A DNA stretch of 64,000 bases from the NCBI RefSeq assembly GCF_004634385.1, contig NZ_CP037895.1, positions 2,703,245-2,767,244 on the forward strand, read 5' to 3'. Both the position numbers and the translations under genes were made by a program. The DNA comes from Thermaerobacter sp. FW80 (lineage in GTDB: Bacteria; Bacillota; Sulfobacillia; Thermaerobacterales; Thermaerobacteraceae). The notes beneath the pieces were generated by a model, which did not search any database, was not told the DNA's origin, and saw nothing but the letters and a program-made list of their open reading frames with translations. How positions within the stretch are numbered: the first letter of the stretch is position 1; each line of letters opens with the position of its first letter. Below, piece by piece: positions 9,551 through 19,800 of this stretch.

Positions 9551-12097
9551 ATGGAGGGTTCGCGTCAGCCGCTGGGCCGCCGTTTCTTGCTGGGCGTCAA
9601 CTACTGGCCGAGTCGCCAGGGCGTGGCGATGTGGGCGCTGTGGGATGCCGACGCCGTGCATCGCGAGCTGCGGGCCCTGGCGGACGCGGGATGCCAGGTG
9701 GTCCGGTTCTTCCTGCGCTGGTCCCACTTCCAGCCCGAGGAGGATCGCGTCGATCCCGTCGCCCTGGAACGGCTGCGGCAGTTCTGCGACCTGGCCCACG
9801 CCGTCGGCCTGGGCGTCATCCCCACCTTCTTCACCGGCCACATGAGCGGCGAGAACTGGGACGTTCCCTGGCGCCAGGGTCGGTGCCCCTACACGGATCC
9901 CGGCATGCTGCGGGCCCAGGTCCGCCTGATCCAGGCGGCGGCCGAGGCCATCGGCGACCATCCGGCCCTGCGGGCGTGGGACCTGGCCAACGAGCCGGAC
10001 ATCTTCGTGCGGCCCCCATCCCCGGACGCCGGGTGGCTGTGGTGCCGGCTCCTGTACCGCGAGCTCAAGGCGCACACGCCCCACGTCCCGGTCACCCTGG
10101 GCATCCACGTCACCTCCCTGGCGGACGACTGCGGCCTCCGCCCGGAGGACATCGCGGATGCCGCCGACTTCGTGTGCATGCACCTCTACCCCATCTACTC
10201 CCCCTGGTGTCCGGACCCCGCGGGCACGGTGCGGCCCAACCTCCTGGTCCCCTTCGGCGACCGGCTCGTGGCAGCCATGGCCCGTCGTCCCGCCCTGGCG
10301 GAGGAGTTCGGCAGCACGACCCTGATGATGTCGCCCACGCTCCACGGCCGCTACGTCAGCGCGGTGCTGGCGAGCCTTCTCCTCCACGGCAGCCTGGGCG
10401 CCCTGGCCTGGTGTGGCCTCGACTTCGCCTGCGCGGAGGAGCTTCCTTACGACAGCACGCCGTACGAGGTGGCCTTCGGAATCCTGGACGCCCAGGGGCG
10501 CCCCAAGCCCGCGGGGGAAGCCTTCGGCCGCTTCGCCCGGTTGCTGCGGCGACTGCCGGACGATCTGACGCCCGCTCCCGGCCCGGCGGCGATCCTGCTG
10601 CCCGAGCGCTACTACGACAACGCCGATCCCGACGTCACGCCGGAGCGCAACTTCGCCGTGCTGTTCAACGCCTTCGTCCTCGCCCGCCGGGCCGGCCTAC
10701 CGGTGGCGCTGGTTCGTCCCGACGACGACTGGACCCCCTACCGGCTCTTGATCCTGCCCTGCGTACCCCGGCGCAACAGTCTCTCCAACCGGACGTGGAA
10801 CCGGTTGCGCCGCTGGGTGGAGGCCGGCGGCACCCTCTACCTCTCCTACGATGGGGCTGCCTTGCCCGGCATGGACGACGTCTTCGGGATCACGGTGCTC
10901 GACGCCCATCCGCGGGAGGCGGTCCACGGACCCGGGCCGTGGGAGCTGCTCCTGCACCCGGCGGCCTGCGATCCCGACGCCCTCCTCGAGCCGGATCCAC
11001 GGGCCGGGGATGCCCGGCCCGTGGCCCGGCTCGTCCCGCCCGCGCGCTCCGCTCCCCGCAAGCGGCTGGTGGCATCGCCCACCGGCGCCCGCGTGCTGGG
11101 GTGGATTCGACCGGTCCGCCCCGGCGGCGACGGCGATGCCGACCGCGACCTCGCGACGTGGGACGAACCGGCGAGTTCGGACGAACCGGCCGTGTTCGTC
11201 CACCGCTACGGTCGGGGGTGGGCGGTGCTGGTCACCGATCCGCTGGAGTGGATCCTGGCATGCATGCCGGGGGCATATGGCGCCGGCCGCGGAACGGGCT
11301 CCGAGACCGGGCGCCCGGCCGACGCCGCGGCAGGGGGCCAGGCGGCATCGGCCTCCCCCGCCGGGGTACCGCGGGCATCGGCGTGGGCGCCGGCACGATC
11401 GACGACGGCCGCCTGGCCGATCGCCACCCCGGCGGCTGGGGTGGCGCCGGCATCGGCGTCGGGGGTCACAGCCGTGCCCCAGGGCGAAGGCGGCGAGGTG
11501 GGGAGCGGCCCCACGTCCCTCCAGCAAGGCGGGGGGGCGTGGGGGAGCGTGAAAGATGCCGAGGGACGGAGCTCCTCCCGTTCGCGGCCCGGGACCGGTC
11601 CCCTGGGGCCCGAGCAGGTCTACCGCTTGGCCGCCGGGCTGGCCGGCATCGTCCCGGAGTGGGAGGCGGACCATCCCGACGTGGAGACGGGGGTGCTGGT
11701 CCCCGGCGCCGTCGACGGTGGGCACCAGGTCGGCGAGTCCAATCCGGCCGGCCCGCTGGCGCCGGGCATCATCCCATCCCCTGGGGGACAGGTGGCGTCC
11801 TCGGCGGTGCCGGATCCATCCGCGGCGCCGGCGGCCCGATACCTGGTGGTGGTCAATCACCGCCCCGAACCGGTGACCGTGACCTTGTCGGGCCGAGGAC
11901 CGGCGGAGCTCATCGACGTCGAGACCGGCAGCGCCCTGGCGTGCCGCCCGACGGGTCCACGGGAACGCGGACGACCGCGCTGGCAGACCCCGCCCTGGCG
12001 GCTGGAGCCCGGGGGGTGGCGGGTGTTCCGCATCGCTGGGGACGCCCTCGATGCGGCTGCCCTCTCCCGTTCGCGAGGCGATGGGGTGCCGTCGTGA
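9551..12097 (+). CDS. Clan GH-A glycoside hydrolase, beta-mannosidase-like
   Basis: The N-terminal TIM barrel opens with FLLGVNYWPSRQGVAMW and has a predicted acid/base Glu148 in DLANEPDIF and nucleophile Glu252 in ALAEEFGSTT. From about residue 375 a second domain resembles the flavodoxin-like trimerisation domain of GH42 and GH164 enzymes (VALVRPDDDWTPYRLLILPC, then WVEAGGTLYLSYDG). No signal peptide, so cytosolic. Its place after a sugar importer and GH130 suggests beta-mannoside cleavage, but GH5 or GH42-like substrates are possible. Residues about 560-720 are a long Ala/Gly/Pro insert. ATG at 9551 follows CGAGGTG by seven bases. The insert carries two copies of GGACGAACCGG (11161 and 11179). 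Confidence 0.75.
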   Translation: MEGSRQPLGRRFLLGVNYWPSRQGVAMWALWDADAVHRELRALADAGCQVVRFFLRWSHFQPEEDRVDPVALERLRQFCDLAHAVGLGVIPTFFTGHMSGENWDVPWRQGRCPYTDPGMLRAQVRLIQAAAEAIGDHPALRAWDLANEPDIFVRPPSPDAGWLWCRLLYRELKAHTPHVPVTLGIHVTSLADDCGLRPEDIADAADFVCMHLYPIYSPWCPDPAGTVRPNLLVPFGDRLVAAMARRPALAEEFGSTTLMMSPTLHGRYVSAVLASLLLHGSLGALAWCGLDFACAEELPYDSTPYEVAFGILDAQGRPKPAGEAFGRFARLLRRLPDDLTPAPGPAAILLPERYYDNADPDVTPERNFAVLFNAFVLARRAGLPVALVRPDDDWTPYRLLILPCVPRRNSLSNRTWNRLRRWVEAGGTLYLSYDGAALPGMDDVFGITVLDAHPREAVHGPGPWELLLHPAACDPDALLEPDPRAGDARPVARLVPPARSAPRKRLVASPTGARVLGWIRPVRPGGDGDADRDLATWDEPASSDEPAVFVHRYGRGWAVLVTDPLEWILACMPGAYGAGRGTGSETGRPADAAAGGQAASASPAGVPRASAWAPARSTTAAWPIATPAAGVAPASASGVTAVPQGEGGEVGSGPTSLQQGGGAWGSVKDAEGRSSSRSRPGTGPLGPEQVYRLAAGLAGIVPEWEADHPDVETGVLVPGAVDGGHQVGESNPAGPLAPGIIPSPGGQVASSAVPDPSAAPAARYLVVVNHRPEPVTVTLSGRGPAELIDVETGSALACRPTGPRERGRPRWQTPPWRLEPGGWRVFRIAGDALDAAALSRSRGDGVPS

Positions 12098-12314
12098 GGC
12101 GTGGGCGGCGGCGACGCCACGCCATATGATCCTCCGGGTGGGCTGGCAGGCTGCCGTGCCGTCGGGTGGGGACCGGGCACGTCCCGCGGCCGCGCCGTCG
12201 GGTTCCCGTACCGCGGCGTGGGGGCACGGGGCACGGATAGAGAACCGGCCTGGGGGACGGCGGTGCCGCGAGGGGCCGGGCCCGGGCTGCTGCGGCACCG
12301 TGAAAGACCGGGAA

Positions 12315-12350
12315 CCTTCCCTTTCAGGAGGGCCCTTTCAAGAGGGAAGG
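12315..12350 (-). terminator. Hairpin at the 3' end of the CoxE-type gene
   Basis: CCTTCCCT at 12315-12322 pairs with AGGGAAGG at 12343-12350. The structure spans the coxE-type stop codon and lies between convergent genes, so it could end transcription in both directions. No T run is visible. Confidence 0.45.
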
Positions 12351-13891
12351 CGGCGGGCGCGGGGCCGGTTCGTCCGACGAAGCCGGTGCACGGCCCACGC
12401 CTGCCGCCGCAGCTCCTGGGATAGCTGCACGAGGCTTTCGAGGCTGTGGGCCGGCGCCAGCACGTCGACATACGGGAGCGCAACCTGCATGCCGCGCGCG
12501 AGGGGCTCGTAGCGGGGATCGCCCGCCAGCGGGTTCAGCCAGATCAGGGCCCGCACCCGCCGCCGGCAGGCTCGCAATGCCCGGTCCAGCAGGCCGAGAT
12601 CGCCCCGATCCAGCCCGTCGCTGATCACCAGCAGCACGGTGTCCCGGTCGAGGAGATGGCCATATCGATCCGCCAGCCTCCACAAACCCTCCCCCAGCCG
12701 CGTTCCACCCGACCAGTCCGCGGTGACGGCCGCCGCCCGCGCCATGGCCGCCTCGGGTCGCGGCGTGCGCAGGACCGTGGTCAGGCGGGTGAGTCGCGTC
12801 CCCACGGCGAAGGTCTCGACCCGCCCCCCCTGCTGCTGCAGGCCGTGGAGGAAGTGCAGGAAGAGCTGGCTGTAGACGTCCATGGACCCCGAGACGTCCA
12901 GCACGGCCAGGAGGCGCAGCCGGCCCGCACGCCGCCGCCGGCGCGGCCACTGGAAGAGGTCGCCCGCCTTGCGTGCGGCCTCGCGCAGGGCCCGCCGGCC
13001 GTCGATGGCGCCCTTCCGTGCCCGGACGAACCGGCGCGACGGCCGCGTGGCGAGCCACCGCCCCAGTTGGGAGGCGGCCGCCATCACCAGACGGCGGTCT
13101 TCGTCGTTTAGCAGCTGCACGTCCCGCCGGGTGAGCACCGCGAGGGGGCTGTAACCGCCGGGGCTCCCCCCTGCCCGGGCCTGCCAGGCGCGGCTGCCGT
13201 GGGAGGGACCGTCGGCCTCGACGCCGGTGCCGGCCCCCGCCGACGCGGCCGCGGGAAGCACCGCCAGGATGAGGTGCAAGCCCAGATCCTGCACGCTGTC
13301 GGCACCAGGTGCGCGGGGGTGGTCGGGATCGCCGTCGGTGGCACGGGAGCCGGCGGCCTCGGCCGTCGGTCCCGTCCCATCGTCCGGATGCCCCGCCGGG
13401 TCCCCACCGGCCGGTTCGTCGCCCGCCTCCGCCGCGGAACGGGAGTCGGAACGGGCGTCGGGATGCCCGGGAGACGATCGCGAGGGCGCCGACGCCGCCT
13501 CCGACAGCGGGTCGCGGTCGGGAGGATGGGAGTCGTCCGCGGGATCCCCATGATGGCGGTCCCCCACGGGGTCGGAGGTGGCGGACGTCGCGGCAGGCCG
13601 CCGAGGGGCCAGCCAACCGGGAAGCCGCTGGCGCACCGGATCCCCCCAGAAGAAGGCATCCAGCTCCCGGTCCAGCACAGGGAGGTCTTCAGGCCGCCGG
13701 GCCAGGACGAGGCGCAAGGCCGATCGCACCTCGGCCGGGTCGCCCAGGTCCACGTGCTCCAGAGCTGCCAGCGCGTTCACGGCGTCAGCCGGGCTGGTGG
13801 GGAGCCCCATGGCCCGCAGGCGCCGGACCAGGAGGATCACGTGGTCGCGCAGGTTCTTCGTCGGCGTGTCTTGGCCGTTTGGCGTGTCCAT
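12338..13891 (-). CDS. CoxE-type VWA-domain protein
   Basis: A CoxE-like protein that normally works with a MoxR/CoxD ATPase in metal-centre assembly. The N-terminal helical part begins NLRDHVILLVRRLRAMGLPT; the C-terminal VWA domain carries the MIDAS motif DVSGSM, with LLVISDGLDRGDLGLLDRAL later. Between them, about residues 120-250 are Asp/Ser/Pro/Ala-rich low complexity. ATG at 13891 is preceded by GGAGG; the longer open frame upstream has no family similarity. The probable partner ATPase is at 2518-3405, separated by the sugar cluster, which is unusual as the pair is normally adjacent. Confidence 0.82.
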   Translation of the reverse strand: MDTPNGQDTPTKNLRDHVILLVRRLRAMGLPTSPADAVNALAALEHVDLGDPAEVRSALRLVLARRPEDLPVLDRELDAFFWGDPVRQRLPGWLAPRRPAATSATSDPVGDRHHGDPADDSHPPDRDPLSEAASAPSRSSPGHPDARSDSRSAAEAGDEPAGGDPAGHPDDGTGPTAEAAGSRATDGDPDHPRAPGADSVQDLGLHLILAVLPAAASAGAGTGVEADGPSHGSRAWQARAGGSPGGYSPLAVLTRRDVQLLNDEDRRLVMAAASQLGRWLATRPSRRFVRARKGAIDGRRALREAARKAGDLFQWPRRRRRAGRLRLLAVLDVSGSMDVYSQLFLHFLHGLQQQGGRVETFAVGTRLTRLTTVLRTPRPEAAMARAAAVTADWSGGTRLGEGLWRLADRYGHLLDRDTVLLVISDGLDRGDLGLLDRALRACRRRVRALIWLNPLAGDPRYEPLARGMQVALPYVDVLAPAHSLESLVQLSQELRRQAWAVHRLRRTNRPRARRLPS

Positions 13892-14098
13892 GCCGTGCTG
13901 CGCCTCCGATAGGGACCGTGGGTGCGGCGCATGAGCACCGGCGGCGTTACAGCGTTTTGCGATGCACCCTGTGATGGGGGCCGCGGGTGCGGCACGACCC
14001 CCTGGTACGATGGCCCTGCCCTCCTCACGATCGGCGGTGCCCCTCGGGCGGTGCCGGAGCCTTGGCACCGCCTGCGCACCACAACCACGAGCCCGCCC

Positions 14099-16095
14099 GT
14101 TTCAATCCTCACACAGCGCCCGGGCCAGGGCAAGGCGAGGCCGGGATGCTGGCAACCTACCGTCAGCCGGCGGCACCAAGCCTGTCGCCAGGTGCAAGAA
14201 TTCGCGCACGGGACCAAAAACGGTCCATGTCGAGGCGGCCACGGGCGGCAAGTTTCAATCCTCACCCGGCCTTTCGGCCGGGTGTGACGACAGGGCGTCG
14301 TTTATTATTTTCCGGCCCCTGGGCCGCGTTTCAATCCTCACCCGGCCTTTCGGCCGGGTGTGACCCCCTGACGACGCCCGAGATCGAGCAGGCCATCCAG
14401 TTTCAATCCTCACCCGGCCTTTCGGCCGGGTGTGACCCGCCGTATCGCAGCCAGCCCGAGGCGACGGCCGAGTTTCAATCCTTACCCGGCCTTTCGGCCG
14501 GGTGTGACGGCCCGGCAGGAACCCGGTGCGCACACGGCCGCGCGGGTTTCAATCCTCACCCGGCCTTTCGGCCGGGTGCGACCCCCAGCCCCCAAGATCA
14601 CCCGGGCGCGTTCCTCGGGTTTCAATCCTCACCCGGCCTTTCGGCCGGGTGTGACTCGCGGTGCCGATGGAGTACCTTTGGCCGCCGATGCCGTTTCAAT
14701 CCTCACCCGGCCTTTCGGCCGGGTGTGACGGCCGAGGTGGAGCGGTTGTGGCGAATTCTGAGCGTTTCAATCCTCACCCGGCCTTTCGGCCGGGTGTGAC
14801 GTCGCGCGCATTGTGTTGCCCGGGCAGCCCCATTTGGTTTCAATCCTCACCCGGCCTTTCGGCCGGGTGTGACCCGAGACGGTCCTGTTTCAGGCTGCCA
14901 GTTCGGAAGTTTCAATCCTCACCCGGCCTTTCGGCCGGGTGTGACGTTACGGGGGCGGCCGACGTCGCGGGCCCGCTTACGTTTCAATCCTCACCCGGCC
15001 TTTCGGCCGGGTGTGACGTAGCCGCTCATGTCGTCAGGCTCACCGTCCCGAGTTTCAATCCTCACCCGGCCTTTCGGCCGGGTGTGACTTCCTCCCAGCG
15101 GCCCGGACGTGGCGGTCCTGCTGTTTCAATCCTCACCCGGCCTTTCGGCCGGGTGTGACAATCGATCTCGATCAATCGACCGTTCTCGACCCGCCAGTTT
15201 CAATCCTCACCCGGCCTTTCGGCCGGGTGTGACTCGCCGCGTGGGTCTCGAGTGGCGCGGCGGCCCTCGCGTTTCAATCCTCACCCGGCCTTTCGGCCGG
15301 GTGTGACTGCTGGCGCAGTGGCGGATGTGCTAGTATGCTGGTGTTTCAATCCTCACCCGGCCTTTCGGCCGGGTGTGACTCCCAGACCTCGCGGCTGTAG
15401 GCCACGTGGTGCTTGTTTCAATCCTCACCCGGCCTTTCGGCCGGGTGTGACGTCCGGGACCCGGCAAAGGGCAGCAGGGTAAGCGGTTTCAATCCTCACC
15501 CGGCCTTTCGGCCGGGTGTGACGCGCATTGGACTCGTAGGTGTAGAGGGTGACGGGCGTTTCAATCCTCACCCGGCCTTTCGGCCGGGTGTGACTAGGAC
15601 CTCCATGGCTCATGCCCCCTGCCGCTCCAAGTTTCAATCCTCACCCGGCCTTTCGGCCGGGTGTGACGCCCGCGAGAAGCGGCTGAAGCCCTTGCGGCAC
15701 TACCTGTTTCAATCCTCACCCGGCCTTTCGGCCGGGTGTGACCAGCGCCTCCTGCCCGCGGAATGTTGCGGACCAGGTTTCAATCCTCACCCGGCCTTTC
15801 GGCCGGGTGTGACCTTGCCACGCTTGCGGATCATGCCCTCCCCACCCCGTTTCAATCCTCACCCGGCCTTTCGGCCGGGTGTGACCCGAAGCCCTTGGCG
15901 TTGAACACGATGGGGCAGCGGTTTCAATCCTCACCCGGCCTTTCGGCCGGGTGTGACACCTGGTCAAGCTGGTGGGCCACGGCGATCAAGACGTTTCAAT
16001 CCTCACCCGGCCTTTCGGCCGGGTGTGACACTTCTCTCGCTCCCGCGAGCCCGTCATTCCCTCAGCGTTTCAATCCTCACCCGGCCTTTCGGCCG
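14099..16095 (-). CRISPR. Array segment 5 (oldest, leader-distal)
   Basis: It holds 25 intact repeats (first at 14252) plus the upstream part of a 26th that is cut by the IS256-family element. The extreme end at 14099-14112 keeps only the first 14 bases of the repeat. The 139 bases between it and 14252 show no repeat and contain a small GGACC/GGTCC hairpin at 14211-14226. Repeats at 14472 and 14546 carry single substitutions, typical of the decaying end of an array. Confidence 0.95.
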
Positions 16096-17521
16096 GGTGA
16101 CGTCCTAAACTGTCTGTAAACGCGAAGCGGTCTGGGCTACCATCGGTGGCGTCGGAAAACTCGCCCCAGCTGGGGCACACCGAGGAGGACCCAGACCTAT
16201 GTCCAGGATACCACCCAGCCAGCAGTTGGCGGAGCTGGCCCGGCAGCTGGCCGCGCAGGCCCGGGAGGGTACTGAGGTCGAGGACCTGACCCATGCCCTC
16301 GTCCGCCTGGGCGCCCGCAAGCTCATCCAGGAGCTGCTGGAGGCAGAGGTCACGGAGCTTTTGGGGCGCGGACGCTACGAGCGGCGCGAGCCTGGCCAGG
16401 AAGGCGCCCGCAACGGCTACAAGCCGCGGACGCTGCGTTGCGCCGAGGGGCGGCTCGAGATCGACGTCCCCCAGGTGCGGGGCATGGAGGGACTGTGCCA
16501 GCCCACGCTGTGGAGGGCCCTCAAGCGGCGGACGGACGTGCTGGAGCGCCTGGTGGTGGAGATGTACGCCCGGGGCCTCTCTAGCCGGGACATCGAGGAT
16601 GCGCTGGCGGAGCTGGCGGGCAGCGAAGCGCCGCTTTTGAGCCGGTCCACCGTGAGCCGGATCACCGAGGCGCTCCACGAGGAGTTCGAGGCCTTTGCCC
16701 AGCGGGACCTGTCAGGCCTCGACGTGGTGTACCTGTTCGCCGACGCCATCTACGAGTCGCTGCGCCGGCAGGCGGGCTGCCGTGAGGGCATCCTGGTCAC
16801 CTGGGCCATCTTGAGCGACGGCAGCAAGGTGCTGGTGCACCTGAGCCTGGGCAACAAGGAGCGCTACGAGGACTGGCTGGAGCACTTCCGGGATCTGGTG
16901 CGCCGGGGGCTGAAGACGCCGCTGACGGTGACGACGGACGGGGCGCCGGGGCTGATCCAGGCGGTGGAAGCCATGTGGCCGGAGGCGGAGCGCATCCGCT
17001 GCTGGGTGCACAAGATGCGGAACGTGCTGGACAAGGTGCCGGAGGAGGCGCGGCCCGTGCTCAAGCCCTACCTGGAGGCGATCCGGGACGCACCGGATAT
17101 CGAGCAGGGCCGGCGGCTGGTGGCCGAGGTGGTGGAGCGGTTCGGGCGGGAGTATCCCTCGGCCATGCGGAGCCTGCAGGAGGACCTGGAAGCGAGCCTG
17201 GCGCACCTGCGGCTACCCGCCGCCCACCGCAAGCATGTCCGGACCACCAACCTGGTGGAGCGCAGCTTCGAGGAGGAGCGGCGGCGCGCCAAGGTGATCC
17301 CGCGGTTTCGGAGCGAGCGGGAGTGCCTGAAGCTAGTCTTCGCCGTGCTGTGGCGGGCGAGTGAGCGCTGGCGGCGGGTGCAGTTCAGCGAGCACGAACG
17401 AAAGCAGCTGGAGCGCTACATCGAGGAGCGGCAACGGCAAAGAGCGGCGCAGAAAGAGGTTTCACCCGCTGCCACCGTGGCATGACCCAGACCGCTTTTA
17501 CAGACAGTTCGGGACTTGACC
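16096..17521 (+). mobile_element. IS256-family insertion sequence, single copy, inside a CRISPR repeat
   Basis: The ends carry inverted repeats (GTCCTAAACTGTCTGTAAA on the left, GTCCCGAACTGTCTGTAAA as the complement on the right). The flanks give a perfect 9-bp target duplication TTTCGGCCG at 16087-16095 and 17522-17530; joining them restores a normal repeat. The boundary could shift by one base with an 8-bp duplication. Its transposase runs opposite to array transcription. Confidence 0.9.
16199..17485 (+). CDS. IS256-family (mutator-type) transposase
   Basis: A full-length 428-aa DDE transposase. The catalytic residues sit in VVYLFADAIYESLR (first Asp), LTVTTDGAPGLIQAVEAMW (second Asp) and NLVERSFEEERRRAKVIPRF (Glu). 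ATG at 16199 follows GAGGAGG by about ten bases. It is the only coding region of the element at 16096-17521 and shows no frameshift, so the element may still be active. Sequence differs clearly from the other transposase in this array. Confidence 0.95.
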   Translation: MSRIPPSQQLAELARQLAAQAREGTEVEDLTHALVRLGARKLIQELLEAEVTELLGRGRYERREPGQEGARNGYKPRTLRCAEGRLEIDVPQVRGMEGLCQPTLWRALKRRTDVLERLVVEMYARGLSSRDIEDALAELAGSEAPLLSRSTVSRITEALHEEFEAFAQRDLSGLDVVYLFADAIYESLRRQAGCREGILVTWAILSDGSKVLVHLSLGNKERYEDWLEHFRDLVRRGLKTPLTVTTDGAPGLIQAVEAMWPEAERIRCWVHKMRNVLDKVPEEARPVLKPYLEAIRDAPDIEQGRRLVAEVVERFGREYPSAMRSLQEDLEASLAHLRLPAAHRKHVRTTNLVERSFEEERRRAKVIPRFRSERECLKLVFAVLWRASERWRRVQFSEHERKQLERYIEERQRQRAAQKEVSPAATVA

Positions 17522-18448
17522 TTTCGGCCGGGTGTGACCTGGCGCAATTATCCCGGTGGCGCGTCAAGGGCGAGTTTCAATCCTCACCCGGCCTTTCGGC
17601 CGGGTGTGACAGGGTGTATGTGGAGGAAGCGTATGGCGACATCCTGTTTCAATCCTCACCCGGCCTTTCGGCCGGGTGTGACTGGTGGAGCGGTACTACT
17701 TTGAGGGGCGGCCCCGGGTTTCAATCCTCACCCGGCCTTTCGGCCGGGTGTGACCCACTCCTTGAGCCCCGGGGCCGTGTCCATGGCCTCGTTTCAATCC
17801 TCACCCGGCCTTTCGGCCGGGTGTGACGATCTACGGGCGCTGTCCTACGACCCGCTGGAGTGGGTTTCAATCCTCACCCGGCCTTTCGGCCGGGTGTGAC
17901 CGGCTGGAGGGGACCGTCTCGTTCGCTGCCGTCCGGTTTCAATCCTCACCCGGCCTTTCGGCCGGGTGTGACGTAAGGTGATGGCGGAAAATGCGGCCCT
18001 GGAGCTGTTTCAATCCTCACCCGGCCTTTCGGCCGGGTGTGACACGCAGATGGCCGGTTCGACGGCCCGCAAGGGCAAGTTTCAATCCTCACCCGGCCTT
18101 TCGGCCGGGTGTGACACCCGCACCTGACCGTCGGCGACCACGGCGATACGTTTCAATCCTCACCCGGCCTTTCGGCCGGGTGTGACGTGATCCACGCCGG
18201 CGACCCGATCCCAGCCGAGGAGTTTCAATCCTCACCCGGCCTTTCGGCCGGGTGTGACCTTGGCGCCGACCGTTCTCGGAGATTTGCGCGAAGTTTCAAT
18301 CCTCACCCGGCCTTTCGGCCGGGTGTGACACTCCAGGCCATCGTGATGGTGAGACGGGCCTGCTCCACGTTTCAATCCTCACCCGGCCTTTCGGCCGGGT
18401 GTGACCACAGCGAGGGGTACTATTGGGGGATGCTGGCCCGGGTTTCAA
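17522..18448 (-). CRISPR. Array segment 4
   Basis: Twelve intact repeats (17574 to 18405) lie between the remnant of the repeat split by the IS256-family element (17522-17538) and the first seven bases of the repeat split by the IS21-family element (18442-18448). Confidence 0.95.
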
Positions 18449-18558
18449 TGTCATCGCCGGTGTTAAACTGACCCGGGATCGCCGGGTAAGAACTGACCCA
18501 CCCCCCAGCAAAGACACCTTCCGAATCCAGCCACGGAGCGGGAGGTGTCCTCGGCAAC

Positions 18559-19800
18559 ATGCTGGGAGGTGGGAAGGTGAAACGCTTATACGAGCTTCAT
18601 GGCGAGGGTCGGTCCATCCGGGAGATCGCGCGAATCCTCGGCATCTCCCGGAACACGGTGCGGCGGTACTTGCGCGCCACCGAGGTGCCCAAGCCGGCAC
18701 CTCGGGCGGCTCGCGGCTCGAAGCTCGACCCGTACAAAGAGTTTATCCTGCAACGGGTCGCGGAAGGTGTGGAAAACTGCGTCGTCCTTCTCCGCGAGCT
18801 GCGGACCCAGGGTTACGAGGGGGGCTACACCATCCTCAAGGAGTTCGTCCGGCCCCTGCGTCGCCCCCGATCCATCCCTGGCACGGTCCGGTTCGAGACG
18901 CAGCCAGGCCAGCAGGCGCAAGTGGATTGGGGCAGCTGTGCCTATACGCTGCCGGACGGCACGGTCCGGCGAAAGTGGGTCTTCGCGATGGTGCTCAGCT
19001 GGTCGCGGGCCCTGTACGTCGAGTTTGTCGACCGCGCCGACACCGCGACGTTCATCCGCTGCCATCTGAACGCGTTCCGGTACTTCGGCGGGGTACCGGA
19101 AACGTGCCTGTACGACCGGACCAAGCTGGTGGTGTTGGGGCTGGACGAGAACGGCGAGCCCAAGTGGAATGAACGCTTTCTGGACTTTGCCCTGCGGCTG
19201 GGTTTTGCCATCCGGCTCTGCCAGGGCTACCGCCCCCAGACCAAGGGCCGGGTGGAAAGCGGCATCAAGTACGTCAAGGGCAACTTCTGGCCCGCGGTTC
19301 GGTTCACGGATCTGGATGACCTGAACCGGCAGGCACTGGCGTGGTGTGATACCGTGGCCAACGTCCGCATCCACGGCACCACCCATGAGCGGCCCGTGGA
19401 CCGGTTGGCGATCGAACGAGGGGCCTTGCGGCCGTTGCCCCCGCAGGAGCGGCTGAGGCCCTGGCTGCGCGAGCAGCGACAGGTGGGCCGGGACGGTTAC
19501 GTGCAGTGGGAACGGGCGTGGTACGGCCTGCCGTGGCCCTGGCGGCCCGGCCAGCTCGTCCAGGTCCAGCCGGGCGAGGGCGTGGTCGAGCTCTGGGTCG
19601 GTGACCAGCGGGTGGCGGTGCATCCCCGGGCCCTCCGGCCGGGCCAGCGCTTCACGCACCCGCAGCAGTGGGCGGGGTTGTCCGCGAAGAGTGGCCGCCC
19701 GCGGCCGGAGCCCCGGGCGGTGCAATGGCCCACGGTGGAAGTCGAGCGACGGTCTTTGAGCACCTACGGGGCTCTGGTCGAGGCGGTGAGTCGGCGATGA
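18559..19800 (+). CDS. istA: IS21-family transposase IstA
   Basis: An N-terminal helix-turn-helix (SIREIARILGISRNTVRRYL) is followed by a retroviral-integrase-like DDE core: QAQVDWGSCAYTL (first Asp), CLYDRTKLVVL (second Asp) and KGRVESGIKYVKGNFWP (Glu). IstA binds the element ends and joins strands, with IstB as its ATPase partner. The length, 413 aa, is typical. GTG at 18577 with GGGAGG seven bases upstream is an equally good start. Its stop overlaps the istB start by four bases. Confidence 0.95.
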   Translation: MLGGGKVKRLYELHGEGRSIREIARILGISRNTVRRYLRATEVPKPAPRAARGSKLDPYKEFILQRVAEGVENCVVLLRELRTQGYEGGYTILKEFVRPLRRPRSIPGTVRFETQPGQQAQVDWGSCAYTLPDGTVRRKWVFAMVLSWSRALYVEFVDRADTATFIRCHLNAFRYFGGVPETCLYDRTKLVVLGLDENGEPKWNERFLDFALRLGFAIRLCQGYRPQTKGRVESGIKYVKGNFWPAVRFTDLDDLNRQALAWCDTVANVRIHGTTHERPVDRLAIERGALRPLPPQERLRPWLREQRQVGRDGYVQWERAWYGLPWPWRPGQLVQVQPGEGVVELWVGDQRVAVHPRALRPGQRFTHPQQWAGLSAKSGRPRPEPRAVQWPTVEVERRSLSTYGALVEAVSRR

